The notes under the pieces: model-generated
The model's input: the letters and a program-made list of their open reading frames with translations, nothing else
Told to the model about the DNA's origin: nothing
Database searches by the model: none
In this document: positions 1 to 8,142 of the stretch, piece by piece
Numbering within the stretch: the first letter of the stretch is position 1
Layout: each line of letters starts with the position of its first letter
Assembly: GCF_024753215.1 (NCBI RefSeq)
Contig: NZ_JANUGV010000003.1
Span: 1 to 64,000 of the forward strand
Origin: Massilia solisilvae
GTDB lineage: Bacteria; Pseudomonadota; Gammaproteobacteria; Burkholderiales; Burkholderiaceae_D
Direction: 5' to 3'
Length of the DNA: 64,000 nucleotides
Program-made: the position numbers and the translations under genes

Positions 1-6
1 CACCAG

Positions 7-103
7 CCTGAACGCGCTCAAGATCGCGTTCAGTGCGGGTGGGGGTTTTTCGCTTTTGGAAAAGCCCCGTCGGCCTGAACGCGCTCAAGATCGCGTTCGG
101 TGC
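7..103. repeat. Tandem pair of hairpin repeats
   Basis: Two near-identical 30-base units lie at 7-36 and 74-103. Each has a 9-bp stem (CTGAACGCG / CGCGTTCAG) around the loop CTCAAGAT. In the second copy one pair becomes T-G. Both are followed by a G-rich stretch and a T run. They probably form a double transcription terminator for a gene left of the window. Confidence 0.7.
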
Positions 104-118
104 AGGCGGGGCTTTTTT
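61..118 (+). terminator. Nested rho-independent terminator
   Basis: The outer stem AAAGCCCCG (61-69) pairs with CGGGGCTTT (107-115) and encloses the second copy of the hairpin repeat. A run of six T follows at 113-118. The gene it ends lies upstream of the window. The outer arms are nearly symmetrical, so it could also stop transcription from the other side. Confidence 0.75.
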
Positions 119-120
119 GT

Positions 121-323
121 TTTGGAAAGAGCGGCGGAGATTGATCCTCGAAACTCATGGAAGAGAACATCGCTACGGGTGCCATGCGCACAGTGCAGTG
201 GCCTGCAGATCGCGCAATGGCTTGCCGGCGCCGTCGTTCTATTGCGGTTCCTTGAACTGGGTTTGTTTTTTGACGGCCTTGCCAGTGCTAGGATTTCGGT
301 AATCCTTTTTCGGTTCTTCAAAA
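121..323. other. Intergenic stretch, no gene seen
   Basis: Together with the terminator region this forms the only gene-free stretch above 300 bases. Reading frames here have no family resemblance. A TTGACG at 270-275 and a TGCTAGGAT at 286-294 look like promoter parts for the next gene, but their spacing does not fit one sigma-70 promoter, so I do not call one. Confidence 0.5.
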
Positions 324-821
324 ATGACACGCACAAAAAAACTCACGTTCGCGCTTCTGGTCGCCTTGCCGTTGTTTGCCATTGGTGCCGGCCAGCACGA
401 GCATCACGACCATGTCGCACATGCAAAGAGCCAACCCATCAAAATCGAACTCGACAACGGCAAGAAGTGGCCGACCGATGCGCCCTTGCGAAAGGGCATG
501 AATACCATCCGTGAGGTGACTGCGGCTACGATAGCGAGCATGTACGCAGGGACTGCCACCGACGCCACGTACGCGGCTGCGGCAAATCGTATCGATCGCC
601 AGATTTCCAATATCATCCAGAACTGCAAGCTCGATCCCGCCGCGGACGCGCAATTACACGTCCTGATCTCGGAAATGATGGCCTCCAGCGGTGTGATGGC
701 AGGCAAGGCACCGGCCAAGCCGCGCATGGACGGGTTGCACCGCATGGCCGAGGCATTGGACGCCTACGGGACACATTTTACGCACCCCAGCTGGAAGGGT
801 TTGGAGATCCAACAGCACTGA
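324..821 (+). CDS. Small exported protein, DnrO-like, function unknown
   Basis: A 165-residue protein with an N-terminal signal peptide (basic MTRTKK, then a hydrophobic core to about residue 23) and a His-rich segment right after the cleavage region (GQHEHHDHVAHA). The motif GKKWPTDAPLRKGM near residue 47 resembles what is annotated as DnrO in other proteobacteria, a label with no firm function. The helical C-terminal part resembles small periplasmic four-helix proteins, and the His cluster could bind metal; both are inferences. It stands alone between a terminator and the next gene. No strong ribosome site precedes the ATG. Confidence 0.6.
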   Translation: MTRTKKLTFALLVALPLFAIGAGQHEHHDHVAHAKSQPIKIELDNGKKWPTDAPLRKGMNTIREVTAATIASMYAGTATDATYAAAANRIDRQISNIIQNCKLDPAADAQLHVLISEMMASSGVMAGKAPAKPRMDGLHRMAEALDAYGTHFTHPSWKGLEIQQH

Positions 822-959
822 GCAAGCATCCGGGGGGGCCTGGGCAGTCAGCACAATCCTACATGGGATTAGTCCTTGGTCCGATAGTCCCTGTGCGGTC
901 CCGCCCTCATGATCGGTCGATAGCGTCGTCATGACGCGCCGTTCAGGGAGGAACAGCAC

Positions 960-1418
960 ATGAGCTCAAAACAGAAGGGCCAAGGACCCAGCAAGGCAGG
1001 CGCGAAGGAGAAGATCGTTCCGGTCGCGGAAGGCAGCTTGCAGTCGCGCTCGCCCGGTGCCGGGCCGGGCAAGCTGGAGGACCGTGACGCAGGCTTGCTG
1101 CACGGTTCCCGCCAATCGGCAAACCTGCAATCCCAGGGGGGACAGTACGGTGGCGCCGGCTCCCAGCAAGCGGGCTGGAGTGCGCGCCAGCAGGCCCAGC
1201 GCATGCAAGCCCGCGCGGAGGAGCAGCGGCGCGGGGAGAGCCAGCAATCGGGCTATGGCGGACAGGAGCAGTACCAGCATGCCGGCGCGCAGGAAAGCCG
1301 GCAGGCGGAACCGCAGACTGGCGCTTCCAGTGCCCACAACCGCAAGCCCGGCCTGAATGAGCCGGCTTCTGACTTCACGAGCAAGCCGCACGCGCCGGAC
1401 AAGCCTTCCCGGCGTTAA
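960..1418 (+). CDS. Gln/Gly/Ser-rich disordered hypothetical protein
   Basis: A 152-residue hydrophilic protein preceded by a good ribosome site (GGGAGGAAC, 8 bases before ATG). Composition is dominated by Gln, Gly, Ser, Ala, Arg and Glu, with repeated QQ and RQ pairs. It has no membrane segment and no signal peptide. I recognise no domain, and most of it is probably intrinsically disordered. The gene runs toward the MFS gene with only 7 bases between the stops. The opposite strand is also open over the whole length, but composition and ribosome site favour this strand. It could be a stress or desiccation-type hydrophilin; that is a guess. Confidence 0.55.
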   Translation: MSSKQKGQGPSKAGAKEKIVPVAEGSLQSRSPGAGPGKLEDRDAGLLHGSRQSANLQSQGGQYGGAGSQQAGWSARQQAQRMQARAEEQRRGESQQSGYGGQEQYQHAGAQESRQAEPQTGASSAHNRKPGLNEPASDFTSKPHAPDKPSRR

Positions 1419-1425
1419 GGGCATT

Positions 1426-2865
1426 TCACTGCGCCGCCGAGGTCGACTCCTCGTCGGCGCGGCGCTTGGCCCCCTTGCTGATGCTCTCGCCGTCGTTGGG
1501 CTTCAGTGCCCAGAATACGGCCGACGAGGCGATCGTCAGCACCGACAGCGCAATGAAGGCGTGATGCAGGGCACTTGCCACCATCGGCTGGTTTGTCTGC
1601 GGCACGTTGCCCAGGAACCAGGCAGTGATCAGCGTGCCCGCCGCCAGGCCAAAACTCATGGACAACTGCTGTAATGAGCTGGAGATGGTGCTCGCCATGC
1701 TCGTGTCTTTCTGGCCAACGTCCGCATAGGCCAGGGTGTTCATGCTGGAAAACTGCAGCGAGTTGAAGAAGCCCTGCAGCAGGCCGATGGCGATGATGAT
1801 CGCGGTTGGCGTGCCCGGCCCGACCAGCGCAAACAGGCCGATGGTCAGGCCGATGCACACCGTGTTCACCACCAGCACTTGGCGGTAGCCGAAGGTGCCC
1901 AGCACGCGCGGCGCGATCAGCTTCATGCCCATGGCCGCCGCAGCGGTGGGCATCATCAACAGGCCCGAATGCCATGCCGGCAGGCCCAGGCCGACCTGGT
2001 ACAGCAGCGGCAGGAGGAAGGGCATGCCGCCCACGCCCAGCCGCGTCAGGAAGCCGCCAAGCACGGAAATGCGGAAAGTGCGAATGCGCAGCAGCGACAG
2101 GCGCAGCAGCGGGTACTTGCGCTGCGCGGCGTGCCAGGCATAGGCGCCGAGCAGGGCAATCGACAGCACCAGCATCAGGCCGGCGGTCATCGGGTCCAGC
2201 GTGTGCTCGCCGAAGATCTCGAGCAGCCAGGACAGGATCGCGGTGCCGCTGCTGAACAGGATCAGGCCAACGACGTCCAGCGGCCGGCGCTCCTGGCCGT
2301 GGTAGTCCGGCATGTAGCGGTACACGAGGAACAGCGCAGCCAGCCCGACGGGCACGTTGATGCAGAAGATTGCGCGCCAGGACACGAGGTGCACGATCAC
2401 GCCGCCCACCGTTGGCCCCAGCAGCGGGCCGATCAGCGCAGGGATGATCACGAAGTTCATCGCGCCCAGCAATTCCGATTTGGGAAAGGTGCGCACGATG
2501 GTCAGGCGCCCGACCGGCATCATCAGCGCCCCGCCAATACCCTGCAGCAGGCGCGCGGCCACCATCATCGGCGCGTTGAGCGAGAGCCCGCACAACACGG
2601 ACGCAAACGTGAACAGGGCGATGGCGCTGCCGAACACGCGGCGCGTGCCGAAGCGGTCCGCAATCCAGCCGCTCACGGGGATGCCGACGGCCAGACTCAG
2701 GATGTAGCTGGTGACCACCGACTTCAGGCTCAGCGGCGTGACGTTGAGACTGGCCGCGATGCTGGGAACGGCGGTATTGACGATGGTGGCGTCGAGCTGC
2801 TCCATGAATAGGGCAGTTGCGACCAGCCACGGCAGGTATTTCTTGGCGGTGCTGGAACTATCCAA
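1426..2865 (-). CDS. MFS drug:H+ antiporter, DHA2/EmrB-type
   Basis: An inner-membrane proton-coupled efflux protein of about 479 residues with the repeated hydrophobic segments expected for the 14-helix DHA2 family. The motif LDATIVNTAVP in helix 1 and the loop 2-3 motif (GWIADRFGTRR) are clear. I chose a TTG start at 2865, with AGGAAG upstream; a GTG at 2922 would add 19 residues but has no ribosome site. No membrane-fusion (EmrA) partner or regulator is adjacent, so it may act alone. The substrate cannot be read from sequence. Confidence 0.85.
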   Translation of the reverse strand: MDSSSTAKKYLPWLVATALFMEQLDATIVNTAVPSIAASLNVTPLSLKSVVTSYILSLAVGIPVSGWIADRFGTRRVFGSAIALFTFASVLCGLSLNAPMMVAARLLQGIGGALMMPVGRLTIVRTFPKSELLGAMNFVIIPALIGPLLGPTVGGVIVHLVSWRAIFCINVPVGLAALFLVYRYMPDYHGQERRPLDVVGLILFSSGTAILSWLLEIFGEHTLDPMTAGLMLVLSIALLGAYAWHAAQRKYPLLRLSLLRIRTFRISVLGGFLTRLGVGGMPFLLPLLYQVGLGLPAWHSGLLMMPTAAAAMGMKLIAPRVLGTFGYRQVLVVNTVCIGLTIGLFALVGPGTPTAIIIAIGLLQGFFNSLQFSSMNTLAYADVGQKDTSMASTISSSLQQLSMSFGLAAGTLITAWFLGNVPQTNQPMVASALHHAFIALSVLTIASSAVFWALKPNDGESISKGAKRRADEESTSAAQ

Positions 2866-2962
2866 TCGAGGTTCTTCCTGTCGGGTGGGCCCGTCAAGCG
2901 CGGGCGCCAACCCGATTTTCACACAAACCCGAAGAAGCCGATTTCAACCGGACAGCAGGGCT

Positions 2963-3517
2963 TTAGAACGGACGCGCCACCCGCAGCACGGCCCAGTTCA
3001 CGCCGCTGTTCGGATGCTTGATGCCGCCGTTGGAGTAGTGCTGGATGCGCGCGCTGATGTCCCATTTGTTGTCGAGCACATAGCCCACGCCGATGTGGTC
3101 GGCGAACTCGTACGCGGTGGACAGGCGGTTGCCGGCGTTGTTGTACAGCTCCGAGAACAGGCTGGCGCCGATGCCGCCCTCCGCGTACCAGCCCAGCTTG
3201 TTGTCGTTCTGGTAGCGGAACACCGGCGTCACGCCGATCACCCACAGGTTCTGGTTCTGGCCGGAGACGTGCCGGTAGTCGGTGCCGCGCCAGAAGGCGA
3301 TGTTGGCGTCCCAGTAGCCGCCCAGATGGCGGCCGTTCGACGCGAACCACTGCACGTTCCAGTCCTTCTGGACCGCGGCGCGCACCATGCCGACCTGGTC
3401 GCCCGCGCCCAGTTCGAGCGAGTACGAATCCAGCCCATCGCCTGCGAAGCTTGCGTGGGATACCATCAACGCGGCCAGTGCCGCCACCGATTTTGCGACT
3501 TTACGAATAGAGACCAT
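2963..3517 (-). CDS. pagL: Acyloxyacyl hydrolase / lipid A 3-O-deacylase (PagL family)
   Basis: An outer-membrane beta-barrel enzyme of 184 residues with a signal peptide ending near SFAG (residues 1-26) and a C-terminal Phe. PagL removes the 3-O-linked acyl chain of lipid A. The catalytic motif is seen as HYSNGGIKHPN, with His160 and Ser162 as the expected dyad. The position that holds the catalytic Glu in Pseudomonas PagL (NDGIE) reads NSGVN here, so Asn174 replaces it by my alignment. The enzyme may use another acid, be altered in activity, or be slow. It is transcribed divergently from the next dehydrogenase. Confidence 0.75.
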   Translation of the reverse strand: MVSIRKVAKSVAALAALMVSHASFAGDGLDSYSLELGAGDQVGMVRAAVQKDWNVQWFASNGRHLGGYWDANIAFWRGTDYRHVSGQNQNLWVIGVTPVFRYQNDNKLGWYAEGGIGASLFSELYNNAGNRLSTAYEFADHIGVGYVLDNKWDISARIQHYSNGGIKHPNSGVNWAVLRVARPF

Positions 3518-3644
3518 GGGTTATTTCTTTTCTCGAGTTGACGCCGATACTGCTGGCTGTGCCAGTTATTGTACTGGTCACGGCGATTCCGCGCTGCGTT
3601 CGGCCGGTTGTTAAAATCGTACAGTGACATCTTGTGAGGACACC

Positions 3645-4544
3645 ATGACTTTGCCAACCCTGGCATTTCTCGGCATCGGCCTGATGGGCGCCCCGATGGC
3701 GACCCGGCTGGCACAGGCCGGCTATCCGCTGCGCGCCTGGAACCGCAGCGCGCACAAGGCCGACGCGCTGCGTGGCGCCGGGGCCGAGCCGCATGCCGAC
3801 CTGGCCCAGGCCGTGCGTGGCGCGGCGATCGTTATTTCCATGCTCGAGGCCGGACCGGCGGTGCGCGACGTGATCGAGGCAGCGCTGCCGTCGCTGCAAC
3901 CGGGCGCGTTGTGGATCGACATGAGCTCGACCCGGCAGGACGAGGCGCTGACGTTCTCGCTGCTGCTGCGCGAGCGGCAGGTGCGTTTCATCGACGCGCC
4001 GGTGTCGGGCGGCGTGGGCGGCGCGCAAGCGGCCACCCTCGCGATCATGGCCGGCGCCAGCGAACCGGACTTCGCCGAGGCCGAGCCGGTGCTGCGCGTG
4101 ATGGGAACGCCGATGCGCGTGGGGCCGGTGGGCAGCGGACAGGTGGCCAAGCTGTGCAACCAGCTCATCGTGGGGGCGACGATCAACATCGTGGCCGAGG
4201 CGCTGCTGCTGGCCGAAGCGGCCGGTGCGGACGCGGCGGCAGTGCGCGAGGCAATCCGCGGCGGGTTTGCCGGCAGCCGCATTCTCGAGGTGCACGGGCA
4301 GCGCATGCTCGAGCGCGACTTCATGCCCGGCGGGCAGGTGAAGAGCCAGGTGAAGGATCACCGCAACGTGCTGGCGGCGGCGCGGCAGGCCGGCTTGATG
4401 CTGCCGTTTGCCGAGCTGGCCGAGCGGCGCTATGCGGCCATCGAGCACGAGCTGGCCACGGCGGATCACAGCGCGGCGCTGATCGGGCTGGAGAGGGATA
4501 ATCCGGGCAAGAGGGTGGGGGACGGCCCCGACAAGCTGCCCTAG
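3645..4544 (+). CDS. NAD(P)-dependent oxidoreductase, 3-hydroxyisobutyrate dehydrogenase family
   Basis: A cytosolic dehydrogenase of 299 residues. The N-terminal Rossmann motif is FLGIGLMGAPMA, followed by the substrate-binding signature around DAPVSGGVGGA and the catalytic Lys region GQVAKLCNQ. Family members oxidise beta-hydroxyacids such as 3-hydroxyisobutyrate or tartronate semialdehyde; the exact substrate is not evident. The ATG at 3645 is chosen because GAGG lies just upstream; an in-frame GTG at 3624 lacks a ribosome site. It stands alone, and a hairpin repeat follows its stop. Confidence 0.85.
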   Translation: MTLPTLAFLGIGLMGAPMATRLAQAGYPLRAWNRSAHKADALRGAGAEPHADLAQAVRGAAIVISMLEAGPAVRDVIEAALPSLQPGALWIDMSSTRQDEALTFSLLLRERQVRFIDAPVSGGVGGAQAATLAIMAGASEPDFAEAEPVLRVMGTPMRVGPVGSGQVAKLCNQLIVGATINIVAEALLLAEAAGADAAAVREAIRGGFAGSRILEVHGQRMLERDFMPGGQVKSQVKDHRNVLAAARQAGLMLPFAELAERRYAAIEHELATADHSAALIGLERDNPGKRVGDGPDKLP

Positions 4545-4578
4545 CCGTCGCAGCGCCAAAAGCCGGAACCTGACCGGA

Positions 4579-4690
4579 CGTCGTTCCCGCGGAGGCGGGA
4601 ACCCATAGACCGTTTGAACGCCCGGGCTGGCCGCTGGGACTGATGGCGGCTCGCACTCAGCATGGGTCCCCGCCTCCGCAGGGACGACGT
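4579..4690. repeat. REP-like paired hairpin, family 1
   Basis: The left unit reads CGTCGTTCCCGCGGAGGCGG and continues into AACCCATAG. About 55 bases later comes its inverted partner ending GGGACGACG. Each unit can fold alone and the two can pair with each other. It sits between two convergent genes. The same family recurs nine more times in the window, one of them only a short form. Confidence 0.85.
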
Positions 4691-4710
4691 GCGAACTTTA
4701 CTGGTATCCG

Positions 4711-5904
4711 TTAAGCCAGCGGCAGGCTCATTTCCGTGAGTCGCACCCAGTAGCTGGCGCCGATCGGCAGCAGCTGGTCGTTGAAGTCATAGCTCCCGTT
4801 GTGCAGCTGGCACGGCCCCAGGCCGTGGCCGTGCGCGCGGTGTTCGCCTTCGCCGTTGCCAATGAAGACGTAGCAGCCCGGCTTTGCCTGCAGCATGTAG
4901 GCAAAGTCTTCCGCACCCATCGTCGGCTCGACGTTCGTGTCCACGTTCGCCTCGCCCACCACGGCCTTCATCGCCTCGACCGCGAACGCGGTTTCGCGCG
5001 CGTGGTTGACCAGCGGCGGGTAATTGCGCTCGAACTCGAAGTCGATGCTCGCGTTAAAGCCGGCCGCCACGCCGCTGGCGATCTCCTGCATGCGCTTTTC
5101 GATCAGGTCGAGCACGCCAGTGGTGAAGGTGCGCACCGTGCCCACCATCACCGCTTCGTCGGGAATCACGTTGGTGGCGCTCCCCGCGTGGATCTGCGTG
5201 ATCGACAGCACAGCCGTATCCAGCGGGTTCTTCTCGCGCGAGACGATCGTCTGCCAGGCTTGCGCGATTTGCACCGCCACCATCACCGGGTCGATGCCGC
5301 GGTGCGGCTGGGCAGCGTGCGCGCCCTTGCCCTTGACGACCACGCGGAACTCGTTGGACGAGGCCATCTGCGGCCCGGCCACCACGCCGAACTGCCCGAC
5401 CGGGATGCCGGGCCAGTTGTGCATGCCGTACACCGCCTCCATCGGGTATTTGTCGAACAAGCCGTCTTCGATCATGCGCTTGGCGCCGCCGCCGCCTTCC
5501 TCGGCCGGCTGGAAGATCAGGTACACGGTGCCGTCGAAGTGGCGATGCTCGGCCAGGTAGCGCGCCGCGCCCAGCAGCATGGCGGTGTGGCCGTCGTGGC
5601 CGCAGGCGTGCATCTTGCCGCTGTGGCGCGACGCGTGCCCGAAGGCGTTCAGTTCCTGCATCGGCAGCGCGTCCATGTCCGCGCGCAGGCCGATCGCGCG
5701 CGGCGAGTCGCCGTTCTTGATGATGCCGACCACGCCGGTGACGCCCAGGCCGCGCACCACCGGAATGCCCCATTCGGCCAGCCTGGCGGCCACCACGTCA
5801 GCGGTGCGCTGCTCTTCGTAGCACAGCTCCGGATGGGCGTGCAGGTCGCGCCGGATGTGCTGTAGTTCTTGCTGAAACGCGAGGATAGGTTCGACCAGTT
5901 TCAT
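4711..5904 (-). CDS. M20 family metallo-amidohydrolase (hippurate hydrolase-like)
   Basis: A cytosolic two-zinc peptidase/amidohydrolase of 397 residues. Metal-site motifs are seen as HACGHDGHTAM and EEGGGGAKRMIEDG, with a final TMGAEDFAYM near the C-terminus. Family members hydrolyse N-acyl amino acids (hippurate, N-acetyl or IAA-amino acid conjugates). The ATG at 5904 has GGAGG 7 bases upstream; an in-frame upstream ATG at 5931 lacks one. It is divergent from the molybdopterin oxidoreductase, and a TACAAT at 5952-5957 on the minus strand could be its -10 box. Confidence 0.88.
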   Translation of the reverse strand: MKLVEPILAFQQELQHIRRDLHAHPELCYEEQRTADVVAARLAEWGIPVVRGLGVTGVVGIIKNGDSPRAIGLRADMDALPMQELNAFGHASRHSGKMHACGHDGHTAMLLGAARYLAEHRHFDGTVYLIFQPAEEGGGGAKRMIEDGLFDKYPMEAVYGMHNWPGIPVGQFGVVAGPQMASSNEFRVVVKGKGAHAAQPHRGIDPVMVAVQIAQAWQTIVSREKNPLDTAVLSITQIHAGSATNVIPDEAVMVGTVRTFTTGVLDLIEKRMQEIASGVAAGFNASIDFEFERNYPPLVNHARETAFAVEAMKAVVGEANVDTNVEPTMGAEDFAYMLQAKPGCYVFIGNGEGEHRAHGHGLGPCQLHNGSYDFNDQLLPIGASYWVRLTEMSLPLA

Positions 5905-6055
5905 CCATTGCCTCCAATCTGTTGCGGGCATGCCATGCCATTTGAAAAACTATTGTAAGCCTTCCGGGCAAATCTCATCTACACCCGCCACAAGCGGGGC
6001 CGTCTTCGTATAAAGTATTGGTTTACCGACGTTTTTTTCGCTGGAATCCTCCTCC

Positions 6056-8137
6056 ATGACCACCACCGTAGTCCGGGCCGCCTGCCCCCACGATTGCCCC
6101 GACACCTGCGCCCTGCTCGTCACCGTAAAGGACGGCGTGGCGACCGAAGTGAAGGGCGATCCGGACCACCCGACCACGGCTGGCGTGTTGTGCACGAAGG
6201 TCTCGCGCTACGTGGAGCGTACCTACCACCCGGACCGGCTGCTGCACCCGCTGCGCCGCGTCGGCAAGAAGGGCGAGGGCAAGTTCGAGCGCATCAGCTG
6301 GGACGAGGCGCTCGACGAGATCGCAAGGCGCCTGTCCGAGATCGCCGCGCGCGACCCGCAGGCGATCGTCCCGTACAGCTACTGCGGCACCATGGGGCTG
6401 GTGCAGGGCGAGGCGATGTCTTCCCGCTTTTTCAACAAGCTGGGCGCATCGCTGCTCGAGCGTACCATCTGCGCCACGGCGGGCGCCACCGGCTACAAGT
6501 ACACGATCGGTGGCTCCATCGGCACCGACCTCGAGCACTTCCAGGACGCGAAGCTGCTCCTGATCTGGGGCGGCAACCCGATCGCATCGAACCTGCACTT
6601 CTGGACCCGGGCGCAGGAAGCCAAGCGGCGCGGCGCCAAGCTGATCGCGATCGACCCCTACCGCTCGCTGACGGCCGAGAAGTGCCACCAGCACATCGCG
6701 CTGCTGCCGGGGACGGACGCGGCGCTGGCCTTGGGCCTGATGCACGTGCTGATCGCGGAAGACCTGCTCGACCACGACTACATCGAGCGCTACACGCTCG
6801 GCTTTGAGGCCTTGAACGAACGCGCGGCCGAGTGGACTCCTGAGCGCACCGCCGCCACCTGCGGCATCACCGTGGACGAGGTGGTGAACCTGGCCCGCGA
6901 GTACGGCCAGGCGGCGCGCCGTGGCGAGCCGGTGGCGATCCGCATGAACTACGGCATCCAGCGCGTCCACGGCGGCGGCATGGCCGTGCGCAACGTGGCC
7001 TGCCTGCCGGCGCTGGTGGGCGCATGGCGCCACGCGGCGGGCGGCGTGCAGCTGTCCACGTCCGGCTCATTCCCGGCCAACAAACCGGCGCTGCAGCGCC
7101 CGGACCTGCTGGGCGAACGCAAGCCGCGCTCGGTGAACATGGTCCAGATCGGCGACGCGCTGCTGGCGGAGGCATCGCCCGATTTCGGACCGAAGATCGA
7201 AGCGGTGGTGGTGTACAACTCGAACCCGGTCGCGGTGGCGCCCGAGTCGCCCAAGGTGCAGCAGGGCTTTGCGCGCGAGGACCTGTTCACGGTCGTGCTC
7301 GAACACTTCGCCACCGACACCGTCGATTACGCGGACATCGTGCTGCCGGCCACCACGCAGCTCGAGCACGTGGACGCGCACCTGGCGTACGGCCACCTGT
7401 ACATGATGGCCAATAACGCCGCGATCGCGCCGCTGGGCGAAGCCAAATCGAACGCCGAGATCTTCCGCCTGCTCGCCGCGCGCATGGGCTTTGACGATCC
7501 GCTGTTCCGCGAAACCGACGACGAGCTCGCGGCCCAGGCCTTCGACAAGAGCCACCCGCGCGCCATCCATTTCGACTGGGAGTCCCTCAAGCGCCGCGGC
7601 TGGCAAAAGCTCAACATGCCCGAGGCGCCGTTTGCCGAAGGCGGCTTCCCGACCCCGTCGGGCAAGTGCGAGTTCTATTCGAGCACGATGGCGGCCGACG
7701 GCCTGGACCCGGTGCCGGCCTTCATCGCGCCGTACGAATCGGTCGCGTCCAATCCGGCGCTGGCCGCCAAATATCCGCTGTCGATGATATCGCCACCGGC
7801 CCGCAACTTCCTCAACTCCACCTTCGTGAACGTGCAAAGCCTGCGCGCCACCGAAGGCGAGCCGCACCTGGACATCCATCCGAACGATGCGGCCGCACGT
7901 GGGATTGCGCACGGCGACATGGCCCGCATCTTCAACGACCGCGGCTCGTTCGTGGCCCGGGCGCGCGTGACCGACAAGGCGCGCGAAGGCCTGGTGGTGG
8001 CGCTGTCGGTGTGGTGGAAGAAGCTCGCCAGCGACGGCAGGAACGCCAACGAAGTGACCAGCCAGCACCTGACCGACATGGGGCGGGGGCCGACCTTCTA
8101 CGACTTACTGGTGCAGGTAGAAAAAGCCGCGCCCTGA
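6056..8137 (+). CDS. Cytosolic molybdopterin (bis-MGD) oxidoreductase with 4Fe-4S cluster
   Basis: A 693-residue member of the DMSO-reductase superfamily. The N-terminal 4Fe-4S motif is Cys10, Cys14, Cys18 (CPHDCPDTC) and Cys46. The molybdopterin domains follow (GGNPIASN, DPYRSLTA) with the C-terminal cofactor-binding domain near residues 570-690. No Tat signal is present, so it should work in the cytosol, unlike exported nitrate or TMAO enzymes. ERTICATAG offers a Cys as possible Mo ligand. The substrate is unknown; relatives are annotated as formate dehydrogenase or thiosulfate reductase-like. The next gene starts 5 bases after the stop, so the two are probably cotranscribed. Confidence 0.85.
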   Translation: MTTTVVRAACPHDCPDTCALLVTVKDGVATEVKGDPDHPTTAGVLCTKVSRYVERTYHPDRLLHPLRRVGKKGEGKFERISWDEALDEIARRLSEIAARDPQAIVPYSYCGTMGLVQGEAMSSRFFNKLGASLLERTICATAGATGYKYTIGGSIGTDLEHFQDAKLLLIWGGNPIASNLHFWTRAQEAKRRGAKLIAIDPYRSLTAEKCHQHIALLPGTDAALALGLMHVLIAEDLLDHDYIERYTLGFEALNERAAEWTPERTAATCGITVDEVVNLAREYGQAARRGEPVAIRMNYGIQRVHGGGMAVRNVACLPALVGAWRHAAGGVQLSTSGSFPANKPALQRPDLLGERKPRSVNMVQIGDALLAEASPDFGPKIEAVVVYNSNPVAVAPESPKVQQGFAREDLFTVVLEHFATDTVDYADIVLPATTQLEHVDAHLAYGHLYMMANNAAIAPLGEAKSNAEIFRLLAARMGFDDPLFRETDDELAAQAFDKSHPRAIHFDWESLKRRGWQKLNMPEAPFAEGGFPTPSGKCEFYSSTMAADGLDPVPAFIAPYESVASNPALAAKYPLSMISPPARNFLNSTFVNVQSLRATEGEPHLDIHPNDAAARGIAHGDMARIFNDRGSFVARARVTDKAREGLVVALSVWWKKLASDGRNANEVTSQHLTDMGRGPTFYDLLVQVEKAAP

Positions 8138-8142
8138 TCGAC

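Noticed and set aside
966..1424. 152-codon minus-strand frame opposite the Gln-rich gene
   Set aside because: It has no ribosome site, is made mostly of Leu, Arg and Ala, and ends against the MFS gene. The plus-strand gene has a strong ribosome site.
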